Notes: generated by a model from the sequence alone, not told the origin. A stretch of DNA of 64,000 nucleotides from Diabrotica undecimpunctata (GCF_040954645.1 NC_092811.1:84763063-84827062); one strand, 5' to 3'; shown: positions 45,776 through 58,190, counted from the first letter of the stretch. Made by a program: numbers and translations.

Positions 45776-47035
45776 GTTTTGACTTGTCATAAGAAACTTA
45801 ACCTAATGAGAACACTGTCAAATAGATATTGGGGCTCTGAAAAATTGATTATGGATCAATCGCTTACGCCTCTGCTTCCCCCGCATTGTTAAAACAGCTA
45901 GGTGGTCACCGGTGGAAAGTTTATATTCTGAAAATGGGGAGCCTGCATTATATCACCGCCGAATTTCCTTAACATTTTCACACGCAACGTCTGTAGCATC
46001 AAATGTAAACAAACCTCTATTTAAATAAATATATAAATCTCTTTACCAATAGTACTAAACATAAGCCTAACTATGAGCGAGTACGGTGTTACCTGAGATG
46101 TCTTAATATCGAATTCCCAATTACCTTTCCAATCAATATTAAAAGCTCCTCTCCTTGGATAATTAATACCCCAAATTTAAATACTTGTCTAACCCAATAC
46201 AACAAACATATTAACTGTTACGCAGACATTAAGAATAATCTAGATCTAATTCTCCGTCAGCATTACAAACATTTCTATAAAATCTTTACAGATGCATCTA
46301 AGTGTGATAAAGGAGTAGGTGCTGCATTCGTTACTCCAAGCGATGCATATCAATTTCGTCTTCCAACCTTCTTTTCGATTTTCTCCGCTGAAACAGATCT
46401 ATCCTAAAGGTCCCCTTGAGAAACTGATAAAACTAGAACTCATGAAGGCTCAAGAAAATTCTAGGAGTATCAGATTTATATGGATTCCATCCCACATTGG
46501 CATTACTGGCAACGAAAGTGCGGACCAGTGCGCGAGTGAAATTGCTAAATGTGCCGATATAGAAAAAGCCGAGAATCGAAATACCGCGAGTGATATAAAA
46601 GCTTTTATAAAAAATCGAGTTTTGGTGCAAGTGGAAAAACGAATGGCAATCTTCTCAAACATCACTGAAGCAAATTAAAAATTACGTTACAGCTTGGGAA
46701 CCCTCAACCAGGAACAGAAGAGAATAATTGGTGATAACGAGATTACGAATTGAACACACGAGACTTACTCACTCATATTTACTGTCCAAAAGTGATCAAC
46801 CTATTTTTGAAACATGTAATGTACAAATAACCGTTAACCACTTATTAATTGAATGTCATAGATTTGCCAATTGTCGTCGTAGATTTAACATACCTAACAG
46901 TTTAAGTAATTTATTAGGCACTAATTTTTCTGTTATTAATATCGTAAATTTGTTAAAATCTATAGGAATATTTTATAAACTCTACTTTTGTAATTCTGTA
47001 GCCGCCGCTAATAACCATCATGGTGGATGACGCTG
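45776..47035 (+). pseudogene. LINE ORF2: thumb, RNase H and C-terminal tail
   Basis: Fragments show KIFTDASKCDKGVGAAFV (RNase H first Asp), QENSRSIRFIWIPSHIGITG with NESADQCASEIAK (last RNase H motifs), then ITRLRIEHTRLTHSYLLSKS and CNVQITVNHLLIECHRF, a Cys-His tail usual for I/R1-type ORF2. Many stops. The RNase H domain puts the element in the I-like group. Confidence 0.75.
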
Positions 47036-47059
47036 TAATTTCTAAATAAAAAAAATCAC

Positions 47060-47800
47060 TTTAATAGGTTTTAAAAGACGTTAACTCCACAGAACTTTTC
47101 GAGGAAATTTTGATATTTAAAGATATTTTTAGTACGTACAAATATGACTGTTTTGTATAAAACTTAATGAGGTCGCTGGTTAAATGATATTCGATAAATA
47201 ATAATAACGAAAAAATGAAATAATTTGTTTCTAAATCAATTAGCGAAAAATAGCAAATATAACTGTCAATAAATTAGGAAATTAACTGGTCTTACTCATT
47301 ATTGATGTTTGTACAAAGAAAGACTTACCTTTTGAAATATTGGAATCGTAGCCAAGGAAATCTCGTTGGTACCGCGTCGGGGCGCCGGCCGACGCTCGAT
47401 GGCGAAAACCTATCGCACTAGGTCTGTTTAGTTCGATGTCTTGGGATGAAGTGTCTTGAGATTGCAGGTCAGAAAAGAATCTTTTGGCCGTTGGGTCGAA
47501 GAGGGTACATCAATAAATCACCCTATTGTATTGTAATTGAGACCGTAATACGAAACCGTACACTTGTGTGCATATTTGTGACACAGAATACAAAGGAAGT
47601 CAAATTCTCCGCACTTATAACATAATACATGAGACAACCAGTTTTTACAGGAAGCAATATATTTACCAAAGTCGTTAGGATACATAGCATTATATTAGAT
47701 CACATTACAGTACCGTAACAGAAATATTAATAGTAAAAATATGAAAAGAAATAGTATATACTTTCCCAAACAATGACAATACCAGAAAATCCATTATAAA
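47060..47800. other. Gene-free stretch, locally GC-richer
   Basis: 47340-47480 is GC-richer than its surroundings (CGTCGGGGCGCCGGCC region) but shows no recognisable gene or tRNA. Confidence 0.4.
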
Positions 47801-47804
47801 TTTT

Positions 47805-48144
47805 AAAATTTATAATCTCAAATCATATATCTCTTTCAAATTTTTCCACAGCATTAAGAATTTTATTAACTGCTACAGTAAGCGTAACTAGTGGTGAACG
47901 CTTATTTTCAAAATTAAATTTAATTAAAACATATTTAAGAAAAAGTATGGCGCAGACGATACTTGATAGTCTAAAATTAATTTCAATAGAAAATGATGTA
48001 TTGTATGTATTAAAATTAGATATTAATAATCTTAATGATAATTTTGTAAAAATTAAAATAAGAAAAATAAATATTTTTAAACTATTTACATCGTGTTTTA
48101 CTAAATTTTGTACGCTTGCCAAAAGATTAAAGAAATATAATTAA
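47805..48144 (+). pseudogene. hAT transposase C-terminal dimerisation domain
   Basis: Frames read FSTALRILLTATVSVTSGER, LFSKLNLIKTYLRKSMAQTI, LDSLKLISIENDVLYVLKLD: the Dimer_Tnp_hAT signature (SxERxFSxLKLIKxYLR...RL..L..LSIE). Only the last ~110 residues remain, with one frame change near 47945. Same ZMYM1-type lineage as 29878-30375, but not contiguous with it. Confidence 0.75.
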
Positions 48145-48284
48145 ATTTAAAAAAACCGAAGGGCCCTTATGCTAGCTTTACGCACGGCAGTTTCTTAACA
48201 TAACATTAATCTTTATTTTTTCGAATCATTCCATTTTGATTGTATTTACATTTTTATCTAAAAATTAACTACCCTAATAGCACA

Positions 48285-48444
48285 CGTACGTCCAGTGGAC
48301 GTCCATAGTACGTCTCTCACGGACTTTAGGGACGTCTCTCAAACGCCGCTTTGGTCCTAAGTATGTCCTTTTAACGTCCTATATTGGTCCGAATGTCGCT
48401 GTGCCGAACGTCCTATGGACGTACATTTAACATCCCGAGCGGAC
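48285..48444. repeat. ACGTCC/GGACGT-rich repeat, left part
   Basis: At least ten ACGTCC/GGACGT/ACGTCTC hexamers on both strands in ~160 bases. The pattern continues after the inserted hAT element (from 49606). Function unknown. Confidence 0.6.
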
Positions 48445-48999
48445 GTACAGGGTAGTGATGTAACGAATATTCGCATTCGCGAATATTCGCATATTTTTGC
48501 ATATTCGCATTCGCATTCGCGAAATGTGTGCGAATGTTTTGCGAATATAAATATGTATAAAAAAAATAATTTGAAGATTAGGTTAATAAAATAAAAATCC
48601 ATTCACTTCTCAGTTTTTTTATTAAGAAAAAATCTCACTTTATTTTACAAGCTTAGAAAACTATAAAATTAGAAAACAAAAAATAAATGATGCAGTGTAA
48701 ACAAACAAAAACAAATTATTCTCTGAAACTTTTATTATCCAAAAGTTTTTAATTTTAGACAAGCATCTTGAAAAAGTCTAAGAATTATTAAACTACAAAT
48801 TAAAAATAGTCTATGTGTTTTTATGTAAAGAGTTTAAACAAACAAACATACACAGTTCGACTTCAGTTAGATAAGTTCAGATAAATTTATTAATTCAGCA
48901 ATTTTCGGGACAAGATACATATTATAATAAAAGAGGTTAGTCTTTGTATGTGGGTATATTTTATTTTATAAAAACCCTTAAAAGGGCAACATTACAAGC

Positions 49000-49035
49000 A
49001 CGAACGTTTTCGGAACAACTGTTCCATCATCAGGT
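49000..49035 (-). ncRNA. Hammerhead-like core (left palindrome arm)
   Basis: Mirror image of 49163-49198: CTGATGA, helix II GGAACA/TGTTCC, GAA, palindrome AACGTT, C. No convincing helix I. Confidence 0.45.
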
Positions 49036-49162
49036 TAAAATACAGGTTACCATGCCTGAGCCACCAAAATATTTGGGTAAAAACCCTTTAAAATGAAATG
49101 TGTGTTTTAAAGGGTTTTTACCCAAATATTTTGGTGGCTCAGGCATGGTAACCTGTATTTTA

Positions 49163-49198
49163 ACCTGATGATGGAACAGTTGTTCCGAAAACGTTCGT
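49163..49198 (+). ncRNA. Hammerhead-like core (right palindrome arm)
   Basis: CTGATGA (49165-49171), helix II GGAACA (49173-49178)/TGTTCC (49181-49186), GAA (49187-49189), palindromic helix III AACGTT, C49196 (triplet UUC). Core order fits a hammerhead, but flanks form only two helix I pairs, so probably degenerate. Confidence 0.45.
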
Positions 49199-49605
49199 GC
49201 TTGTAATGTTGCCCTTTTAAGGGTTTTTATAAAATAAAATATACCCACATACAAAGACTAACCTCTTTTGTTATACGTGGTATACAGCCAGCTACAGGAA
49301 TTATTTTCCTTGTGGATTTTATTTTACATATTATAATGTACACTACACCGCAATGTAATACAGTACATAATTTGTATAATTGTTCTGAAAATTGCTGAAT
49401 TACTAAATTTATTTCAACTTATCTAACTACACACCTCACACAAATGAAACTGCCGGCAGTGCCGGAGACAATTAACATTGTCACCAAATAAAAAAAAACT
49501 GAATATTCGCATTCGCATTCATATTCGCGAATGTCGGTGGCATATATTCGCATTCGCATTCGCGAATGTTCAAAAACTGACATTCGTTACATCACTAGTA
49601 CAGGG

Positions 49606-50065
49606 ACGTTAAATGGACCTTAATCGAACGTCCATAATACGTCCGGTGGACTTACTTGATGAACTTTTGTGATGTCTTTCGGACGTCTATTTTAGCGCTA
49701 AGGATGTAAATTAGACGTCAACGCCATTGTATAAAGTACTAAAAGTGGCTTCATCCTGTGCATATTAAGAATGTATTTTGGGAAATAAAACGTAAATGTT
49801 TAAAGAACTTATATTTATTATTACATTCATTTATATTTATTTATTATTAACAAACGGGACAAATCCAATGTCAAAATTACACAAAAATGCAATATTATAG
49901 AAATATAAAATAATTTTGAGTAATAAAACATAAATGTTTAAAGGAACTTACATTCAGAGAACGTCAATATTTAGTCCACCTGAAGTACGTCCCACTTCGT
50001 ACGTCCCAAGTACGTCCGTTTAACGTCCGGACCAAAACTGGACGTATATTTTACGTCCATATATT
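49606..50065. repeat. ACGTCC/GGACGT-rich repeat, right part
   Basis: Continuation of 48285-48444, densest at 49606-49735 and 49965-50065 (for example GTACGTCC, GGACGTATATTTTACGTCC). It may be the ends of an older transposon into which the hAT element jumped. Confidence 0.55.
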
Positions 50066-50527
50066 AAAAATAAAATACTATCCGCCAAAATTAAATATTT
50101 TATCTTTTCTGATACTTTGTAGACGGTTTTTACTTCTTGGCCTTTATTTTACAAGGACCTTATTTCTATTTTAATGAGAATTCTGGTACAGTCCACAAGT
50201 TCAGTTTAAAAAGGTGACTCATATAAATTTCACGCTCATTCTGGTACCTTCGTGTACACGATCATCTTTACGGCACAATATTATTGCTCTTTTCATTTTC
50301 ATATGCTGATACATATTAAATATGTCGAGGTGCGCATTGAAAGACAAGTATTACACATATATAATAAATAGACACACACTTCTAATGCATATTTATAGCA
50401 TTTACTACACTTTTGCTGTCTTAAATTTTATTATGCTTTAATTTAATTAAGTGTTTTGTTTCTTTGTTTTTACATTAATTCTCCCTTATTCTCGATCTGT
50501 TTATATTATTGTCAGTTTGTATTTTAG

Positions 50528-51175
50528 GTTATCTCCAAGAAGAAATCAAAATGGAAATTATGGAGGCACTAATTGAACATTCATCTCACGAAAGAAATTA
50601 TATGAGTCCGCACTCACTCTGACGGCAAAACATTAAATCAAAATAAGAAAGTTGTGACTGGACAAAGACCATACAAGTGCGAAACTTGTTTTAAACAGTT
50701 TAGTGAAGCAAGTAATTTAAAAAGATATTGGAAAGTGCACACTAGGGAAAAACCTTATACGTGTGAGATTTGTTTTAGTCAATTCAGTGAAGAAAGTACT
50801 TTGAAAAATCATTTAATAACACACACCGGGGAAAAACCGTATGAGTGTGAGATTTGTTTTAGGCAATTTATTCAAGCAAGAAATTTAAAAACACATTTGA
50901 GAGTACACACTGGAGAAAAACCTTATAAGTGTGAGATTTGTTTTAAGCAATGAAGAATTTTTAAAGATCATTTGAGAACACACACTGGGGAAAAACCTTA
51001 TATGTATATACGTGAGAATTGTTTTAAGCAAATTAGTACTGCGGGTAACTTGAAGACACATTTAAGAGTGCACACTGGAGAAAAAGCCTACAAATGTGAA
51101 ATTTGTTTTAAATGGTTTAATAACTACATAATACTACTTTGAAAGGACATTTAATTTTAAAGTGTGAAATTTAAT
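50528..51175 (+). pseudogene. C2H2 zinc-finger exon, broken
   Basis: A splice acceptor (TATTTTAG) precedes 50528. Finger coding from 50654 gives [20 protein letters not shown] (degenerate His), [40 protein letters not shown], then a fourth finger cut by TGA at 50950. Two further partial fingers follow after indels ([33 protein letters not shown]). An AATAAA-like signal is at 51174. Finger spacing and style match the 11-13 kb locus, so it is likely a paralogous remnant. Confidence 0.75.
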
Positions 51176-51214
51176 AATAAAGGATTACATTTTTATGTTA
51201 GTTGGTATATTTTA

Positions 51215-53480
51215 TTCGTCAAGTCAAGTCAAATTTATTGATCACATTCGACATTATACAAAGTACGTGTATAAAACAAGTTAAAGTTAGAGACATACAT
51301 CTTAAAAGTATATAAATTAATAAACACGATAAAACATACTTAAAAGTTATTTTTAGAATATGGCTCTAGCTCACAAATTTTAATGTATTGATATACACAC
51401 CTCCAAAAGTTTGGCTGATGTAAATTCATTCGTATATCTATTGGTAATTTGTTAAAGAAACTTATGGCTGCATAATGTGTGCTACCTTCCAACAAAACAG
51501 AACGAAGTTGTGGAAGCATAAAGTGATTGTCTCTGAATCTTGTTGAATAAACATGGTTAAATTGAAATTTATTAAATTCATAAATTTTGCTATGTAAATA
51601 CATTATACACGAAAATAGATACAGACCAGGATTTGTAAGAATATTGTTTTGTTTAAAGATGCCTCTACAAGAATCTCTAAATTTCATTTTATACTTTATC
51701 CTAATAGCTCTTTTCTGAAGTACGAATATCTGCTCTATTTTAGAGGTACAACCCTAGACTTCAATGCCATATTTGGCTATTGAGTAAAAATGGGCAAAGT
51801 ATACTGTTTTTAATATTGATGTATGAAAGAGACGTGAAAGAATTCTCAATGCATAACATGCGCTACTTAATCTGGATTTTAAATTAGAAATGTGGTTTGA
51901 CCGTTTAGAATTACTGTCTAGAAGTACCCCCAGCAACTTCGTGCAGTCTGTTTTATCTATTGCTGCTTCTATAGTGGCTTGATGGTTTAATAAATTATTT
52001 GACGTGAAAATCATATACTTTGATTTCTCTTCATTCAAAACTAATTTGTTGGATAGTATCTGTGTAGTTTTATTTTGCAAATTTTGATCAGACGTTCCTG
52101 TGACTAGAATGTTGGTATCATCCGCATAAATGATGATGTTAACCCCAGTCAGTGAATTAGTTACCAAAGCTATATCATTAATAAATACTATAAAAAGTAG
52201 AAAACCCAATACACTACCCTGAGGGATACCATAATGGATATCCAATGTGTTTGATTCGTTTACAAATTCATTAGATGTTATCTTTACTTTTTGTCTTCTA
52301 TTCTTTAGGTAGGAAGTAAACCATTTTAGAACTACACCACGAATACCAATCCCCTCAAGTTTTATTAGCAACAAATTATGATCCAAAGTGTCAAAAGCCT
52401 TGGACACATCGAGAAATAAACCACATGCCTTCTCTCGTCTGTCCATGGCATCCAACACTAAGCTGACGAAATTTGCAAGAGCTGTAGTTGTAGACTTAGA
52501 AAATGTAAAAGCATGGTGAAAATTATGCAGGGCACTATGCTTTTTTAGGAATGCGTTAATTCTAGTATAAACCAGAGTTTCAATTATCTTTGAAAATACA
52601 GATAAGAGACTTATGGGATGATAGTTGTTATCTTTATCATCTTTGTCATCTTTATCACCACTTTTGAATAAAGGGATTACAATAGATAGTTTAAACATAC
52701 TAGGAAAAATTCCTTCTTGAAAAGAGGAATTACAAATAGGTATCCGTCAGTGGATCTGCGAGAGCATGAATGCATTTTTTTAATAACTTAGGGGAAATCT
52801 GATCAAAACCACAACTGTGTTTGGATTTAAAACTTTCGACTATACTAGTTATTTCCTGTGGGTTAGTTGGATATAAAAACATAGAACAACTATTACGGTT
52901 TTTTGATGCTGATGTAAACCCACCTATTTTAGTAGGATCCAAAGCGGCAAGTAACTTTGGAGCCATTTCAACAAAATGGTGGTTAAATTTGTCTGCTAAA
53001 TTACTGTTATCATCACTAGGTACTTTTGAGTTATTTTGTTTCCCGACTGTTAAGTTTACTAAATGCCAAATACATTTCATTTTATTTGATGATTCGTTTA
53101 ACTGTCTCATGAAGTGACTACTTTTAGCTGTTTTTAATTTAATTGAATATTCTGCCTTTGCCAAATGAAGGACTGGCCTAAGATTACTATTTTGCTGACA
53201 GATCGTTTCTAAAAGTTTTAGCTGATCCATTAAATTGTACAGTTCCTCTGTAAACCAATTCGAACGTGTACATTTTTTAGGTTCACATTTAAATAGTGGA
53301 AAATGGGATCGAAAGTAATTTTGGATAGCATTTAAAAAAGCTAATGATTTATCCTCAGCAGAAATTGTATTAAATACCTGACCAATTTGTTGACTCAAGG
53401 GTTTAAACAAAACGATTTATGTTCCTTTCACTATATGAACGGATGAATATATAGGCATCATTGTCTGTGTTAACGATGTC
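51215..53480 (-). pseudogene. CR1-like LINE ORF2, 5'-truncated, little decayed
   Basis: Reads right to left. 53410-52730 is the EN-RT linker with CTRSNWFTEELYNLMDQLKL and SKHSCGFDQISPKLLK. 52698-51754 is RT: LSIVIPLFKSGDK, YHPISLLSVFSKIIETLVYT, GLFLDVSKAFDTLDHNLLL, YGIPQGSVLGFLLFIVFIND, IIIYADDTNILVTGT (intact YADD). 51687-51340 is the C-terminus (QLRSVLLEGSTHYAAISFFN). Only a one-base frameshift (about 52710) and one in-frame TAG (51754) break it. The 3' end carries short TTGAC-type repeats (51217-51232), as in CR1. No endonuclease domain. Confidence 0.85.
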
Positions 53481-53699
53481 AATCCATCTTTAACCATTAA
53501 CGCCATCTTTTCAAAAAAAAAGAAGAAAGCATTATTATTAAAGCATATTAAGAAAGCAGACAATTATTATATTTTTCTTGGGAAAATACTGTTTCTACAA
53601 ATTGTCTGATGTTTCCTTCTGGAGTCTTAGTCTCCTGAGCCCCCTCTAAACTACTGTTAACTATTCACTACACTATGGTTGCTGGGGACAGTGGACTAT

Positions 53700-54870
53700 T
53701 AATTTCTACCGTCGGCGATGACGTGGTTCGCTGACGAGGTCTTTGGGTGGGAGTTGTGAAGATTCCTGACGGCAGAAATTGGAGCGGAAGATATTTTCTG
53801 GAGGAGTGGTCTCCATATCGAAGGCAACCGGGTGCCGTCATATCTTTTATTAAGACAATTATCGGTTAATTCTTGGTTTATCAAAACGGTAGAGGGCTGT
53901 GGTTCTATAGTCTTCAAAATGAATTTTGTGACCAGTATGAAGATGATGTTGACCTAGAGCTGAAATTAAATCGGAATTGCGAATAAAAGTGGAATATTTA
54001 TAATCTCTATTTTAAATTCTACGATTGTTTAAGCCTATGTAAGATCAGGGGCAGTCTGCACAAGGAATTTCATAAACCCCGTGTTGTTCATTTGGAATGT
54101 TTGTGACTGATCGGACAAGAAATGAAAGTTGTTATAATTATCTTTATTCCTCCTGATTTGAGGATTTTATCAATAATACTTTTTGAGGCAAGGAAAGGTG
54201 TGCCTTTGGACGCCTGTGGATACTCTATTAAATGTGATTTTTGTGGTAATAATTTTGGATGAGGGATTGTTTTAAAGAAGAGAGCTTACCTGACCTACTT
54301 TGATGATCGCAAAGGCTTATTGATATGGATACGAGGACATAAATGACTGATTTAATTTGTGAAGGTGGGTGAGGGCGAATTGGTTTGGGTGGGCTTTTGG
54401 TAAACAGAATGATGAAAACCTTGTGATTGATTTTTCTTTATGAGAACGTCGAGAAACGCTAGGGGTGAGTTAGTTTTTATCTCCATCGTGAACTGGATAC
54501 ATATCATTCAGATGAGTTTTAAAACATACTACAGTATCCTAGCTGTGGGGCCAAATGACGACTATATCGTAAACAACATGTGGGTTTGAGAGTTGATGTG
54601 GATAGTGCTCGGGTCTCGAAGTCTTCCATAAAGATATTGGAAATTACCGGAGAGAGTAGGGACCCAATTGTGACATCATTTATATATCTGTAGAATTAAC
54701 TTTGGATGGAGCAGTCTGGATGGATACTGTATTTAGTTTCCAGATTGTTTGGGATATCGTCTATAGGGATGTTTGTAAAGACTGAAACGATGTCAAAACT
54801 TACTAGAATGTCTGACGGTGAGATAGGGTACCTACTTACTTTTTTTGACATATTTTTTAAATGTTTTTAT
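53700..54870 (-). pseudogene. Penelope-like element remnant (RT and GIY-YIG)
   Basis: Minus-strand frames: ILVSFDIVSVFTNIPIDDIP (motif A), GSLLSPVISNIFMEDFETRA (motif B), a broken motif C, then GVYEIPCADCP and SYIGLNNR (GIY-YIG box) and SALGQHHLHTGHKIHFEDYR. Multiple stops and frameshifts. Base composition is less AT-rich than the Penelope copy at 38 kb, so it is probably a different, older family. Confidence 0.75.
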
Positions 54871-54899
54871 TTTTATGGTAATTATTGTTATTGCAGGGT

Positions 54900-55780
54900 T
54901 AAATAATACCTAGTTACTTTCTTCATTTCAACTCTCCTTATGTTTGCCTCAAACCTCCATCTGCTTGTCTCAACCTTCCCTTCACAAACGGGGTTTGGGA
55001 CAAATGCACGTTGTACTTAAATCATTTATTTTTTGCTTAAATAACAATTTTTAAAATATTTATACTATTACGTTAATAAACTAAAACCCATAGTTAATCA
55101 ATTTGTAAAAAACTTTATGCGATTACTAAAGCAAGGCAGAAAATCAGGTCGCTAAAACAAAGTGGCTCATCCCTCCCCAGTGTCCCCTATACGTCATGTT
55201 TTTTTCAGTGTTGTGACGAAGACATGGGGTTATGATTTGTTGCTATTTATTACACTATAAACGTTGCTTAAGATTTTTATTGGGGTATGTAGATTAGGCA
55301 ACCATATTTCTCCTAAGATTTAACATCAAATATTGATCCATCTTCTTTATTACTATATCTTAGCACTATAGGTCACATTTAGGACGTCAAATATGCTAAT
55401 TTTAAAATTTTTGAATAAAACTAATAACGTAATTAAGTATATCAATATATTTATACACTTAGATTTTAGTGATTATTTATTTTATTTTGAAAAAGATATT
55501 ACAAATTGTATTGTAACCAGAACATACATCACGACATTGGCGAGTATCTAAAAATATAATAAATATATAAATTACTTATAACAAATACCTAGAAATATAT
55601 TTTTTATAGAAAAACTATAAAACATAATTTAAAATTTTATTGTTTTAATGTTAAGCGGAGTATTTTTTTTACATATAGTGAAACCTATGCTAAATGAAAT
55701 CACCAGATTAAACAAATTTTCGGACATAGATAAGATTCTCCGTTACTCAATTACACAGGAGAAGTTAAAGTCACGTTAAC
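54900..55780. other. Gene-free stretch
   Basis: AT-rich; no coding frame or repeat structure recognised. Confidence 0.45.
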
Positions 55781-55789
55781 GACTTCTTT

Positions 55790-56510
55790 ATCTTCAAGTG
55801 CTATCTCTGCGGCGGAGATCGGCAATCATCATAGCTATTCGGACTTTTGAGACGGCTGCTCTGAAAAGTTCATTTGATATACATTCGTACCACTCTTAGG
55901 TTGCGCAGCCATGACATTCTACGCCTCCCTATGCTTGTCTTTCCTTGGATCTTTCCCTGCCAGTTGGAGCAAGGTGTATTTCTCTTCACGTGTAATAAGT
56001 CCGAGATATTCCGATTTTCTTGTTTTAATTGTATTTAAAATTTCTATTTCTTTATTCATCCTTCACAGAACCTCTTTGTTTGTGATCCACGATATTTTAA
56101 GAATTCTATACCCCCACAGCTTGAATGATTCCAGTTTTTTAATTGATGTCGCATTCAAGGTATAAGATTTCATTCCATAAAACAAAGTCAACCTCGCCAA
56201 CCTAACTCTTAATTCCAATTTTAAATCCCTTGTACATATCACTCTTCTCATTTTATTGAAATTTGCTCTAGCCTTTTCTATTCTGATTTTGATCTCCTAA
56301 ATGTAATCATTTGTGGAGTTAATAATTGTTTCCAGATATGCATATTTGTCCACTTGTTCGACGTTGGTTCCGTTTATTAGAAGATTCTCGTTATTTCTTT
56401 GAGTTTTCGATATTCTCATAAATTTCGTCTTCTTGACGTTCATTGTTAGACCGTACTCTTTTCAATATCCAGCTATTCTGGTCACCAGTCTCTGAAGATC
56501 TTTAACGTTA
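55790..56510 (-). pseudogene. RTE-like LINE ORF2 C-terminal fragment
   Basis: Minus-strand frames: MNVKKTKFMRISKTQRNNEN, EIKIRIEKARANFNKMRRVI, LRVRLARLTLFYGMKSYTLN, ATSIKKLESFKLWGYRILKI and REEKYTLLQLAGK. This is the region after the RT catalytic box, with frame stops. It matches in order the better preserved copy at 60757-61473. Confidence 0.7.
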
Positions 56511-56676
56511 ACGACAAGCCGTCCTTTATCTAAAAACTGATTAAATGTTACGTGCTCTCCGATCGGTAATCGGAGCGAGCGGATGTGAGTGCATGCATCC
56601 ACGGAGAAAAGTATAGTGAGTATAGTAAGTAAATTAAGTAAGTAAAAATAGTTTTTCTGAGTGTATAATTCTGTAA

Positions 56677-58190
56677 GTGGTGCACAAGATCAAAAATCTT
56701 GGTCCCTACAACATCAAGGAGTGTCGCTTCTGTGTGGTTATTAATTCTGTGCCCATACTAGTAATAGAAGGTGAAATAAGTGAAAGTGAAGTAAATGAAA
56801 TAAGCAACAAACATAAACTGAAAAGGAAAAGATGTCATTCCGTAGGAAGTTGCTCGGATAAAGAAGAAATAAGGTGTATTAGATCAATGGACACATCGGT
56901 CGAACAGACGAAAAAGATGGAGGCAGAGAATAAGCGCCTATTGGATCAAATCCATCACATGCATGAAGAAAATAAGAAGCAAAAAGTCAAACGGGAAGAA
57001 ATTCAGAAATTGAGTCAAAAGCTATTTGAAATTATGGATAAAATAGCAGAGAAAGAAAGGGCGGTAACAAAACCGAACAAAAAACCGACGCAAGCTGAAA
57101 AAACGACCCAATAACAAAAAACGTAGAAAAACAAGCAACATACAAGAAAAGGAAAGACCTAGTACTAGTAACTAAAACTTAAAGGAAACAGAACATAATG
57201 ATACTGAATGGATAGTTCAACACAACCAGGGGAAAAACAATCAAAAATGCCAATACGGAAGAAAAAAACACCGAAGAAGAAAAACCAAAAAAAAAACTAG
57301 TGTTGCCGAAAAGCTATTAACAAGACAGAAACCAAATAAAGATGCCTGCGTAGCTAGATGCACGCTAAGAATGATACAAGATCAAGAAGAGGAACAACTT
57401 ACTGAAATGGAAAGACACCGAGAAGAAAACGGGAAATCGAAAAAGAATATGCCTAAACCACCAGCACAGAAACAAAATACCGTAACAACAATGGAAAAAG
57501 AACAATCAAAGAAGGATGCGCCCAAATCACCGGCGAGTATCCTTAAACCAATAGGAAAAAGTCAAGAAATACTGCAAAAACCACAGAAAGAGAAATCTGA
57601 TCGGCGAATAAATTCACAAAATCCTTAAGATTAATCATCATCCAGACGAATAACAGAGAAGAATACCTTGCAATGATCAAAGTACTTAAAGAACAGAATG
57701 CAAAGAGTTCTATTAAACACATCGCTTATCCAATAGATCAAGACAACACACCACAAGTTTAGTAATCAGAGGATTACATGAAATAACAGAAACAATAAAG
57801 ATACAACAATAACTAAGCGAAAAAGGAATCATGGCTATTAAAGACACAAATGTGCTCTCCAAAAAGAAAGACAAGAAATATTCGCCACTTTTCTTAGTTA
57901 CAATAAACAAAAAATATAAAGAAAAATTGAGAAGTTTGACAAATCTTTGCTATATGAGAATATATATGTCGAAGAAGAAATAAGTGTAGGAGTGTACGAG
58001 CACACTCAAATGCTCTGTAGTGTGCCTCAATTGCTCTGGTAAAACTGACAGTAACATAGTGGAAATATTAAAATTAATCGAAACATTTGAAAAATTCGAC
58101 GATGAATTACTCCCAATGATGCCATTTCTAACCCCCGTTCTTCCGCAAATATTCACCTTCGATACCGAATTATATCCTAAAGCATAGCCT
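56677..58190 (+). pseudogene. LINE ORF1 (Gag-like) with coiled coil and PRE_C2HC-like region
   Basis: Starts with a GTG-initiated frame in the ORF track sense; an upstream ATG was not confirmed. Residues 80-135 are a Lys/Glu-rich coiled coil (TKKMEAENKRLLDQIHHMHE). Later frames carry Lys/Pro-rich linkers and, at 57640-57990, a block like the PRE_C2HC domain of insect Gag-like ORF1 proteins: VIRGLHEITETIKIQQQLSE, KGIMAIKDTNVLSKKKDKKY, SPLFLVTINKKYKEKL. Zinc-knuckle Cys residues are partly lost at 58000-58040. At least four frame breaks; inactive. Family uncertain. Confidence 0.6.

Larger units (their letters stand above)
37500..47060 (+). mobile_element. I-like LINE, full span, interrupted by two younger insertions
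   Basis: ORF1 (37594-38021 + 40067-40566) and ORF2 (about 40910-41074 + 43824-47035) belong to one element. ORF1 is split by a Penelope element (38022-40066), and ORF2 by the 398-bp array (41075-43823). Removing each insert and one target-duplication copy rejoins the reading frames. The EN-RT-RNase H order places it with I-like LINEs. The 3' end lies near the A-run at 47048-47055. Ends are approximate. Confidence 0.85.
48929..49269. repeat. 341-bp near-perfect palindrome inside the hAT element
   Basis: Arms 48929-49092 and 49106-49269 are reverse complements around a ~13-base centre (GAAATGTGTG region). Each arm holds a hammerhead-like core. A transcript of either strand would fold to a ~164-bp hairpin. 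Confidence 0.9.
48453..49597. mobile_element. Non-autonomous hAT element, 8-bp target duplication
   Basis: TIRs TAGTGATGTAACGAAT (48453-48468) and the complement ending at 49597. It is flanked by the exact 8-mer GTACAGGG (48445-48452 and 49598-49605); an 8-bp duplication is the hAT hallmark. Subterminal regions are full of ATTCGCATTCGCGAAT repeats. No protein gene. A long palindrome sits in its middle. Confidence 0.85.

Noticed and set aside
47340..47520. GC-richer patch as rRNA or tRNA
   Set aside because: No match to conserved rRNA cores or a tRNA cloverleaf that I can recognise.
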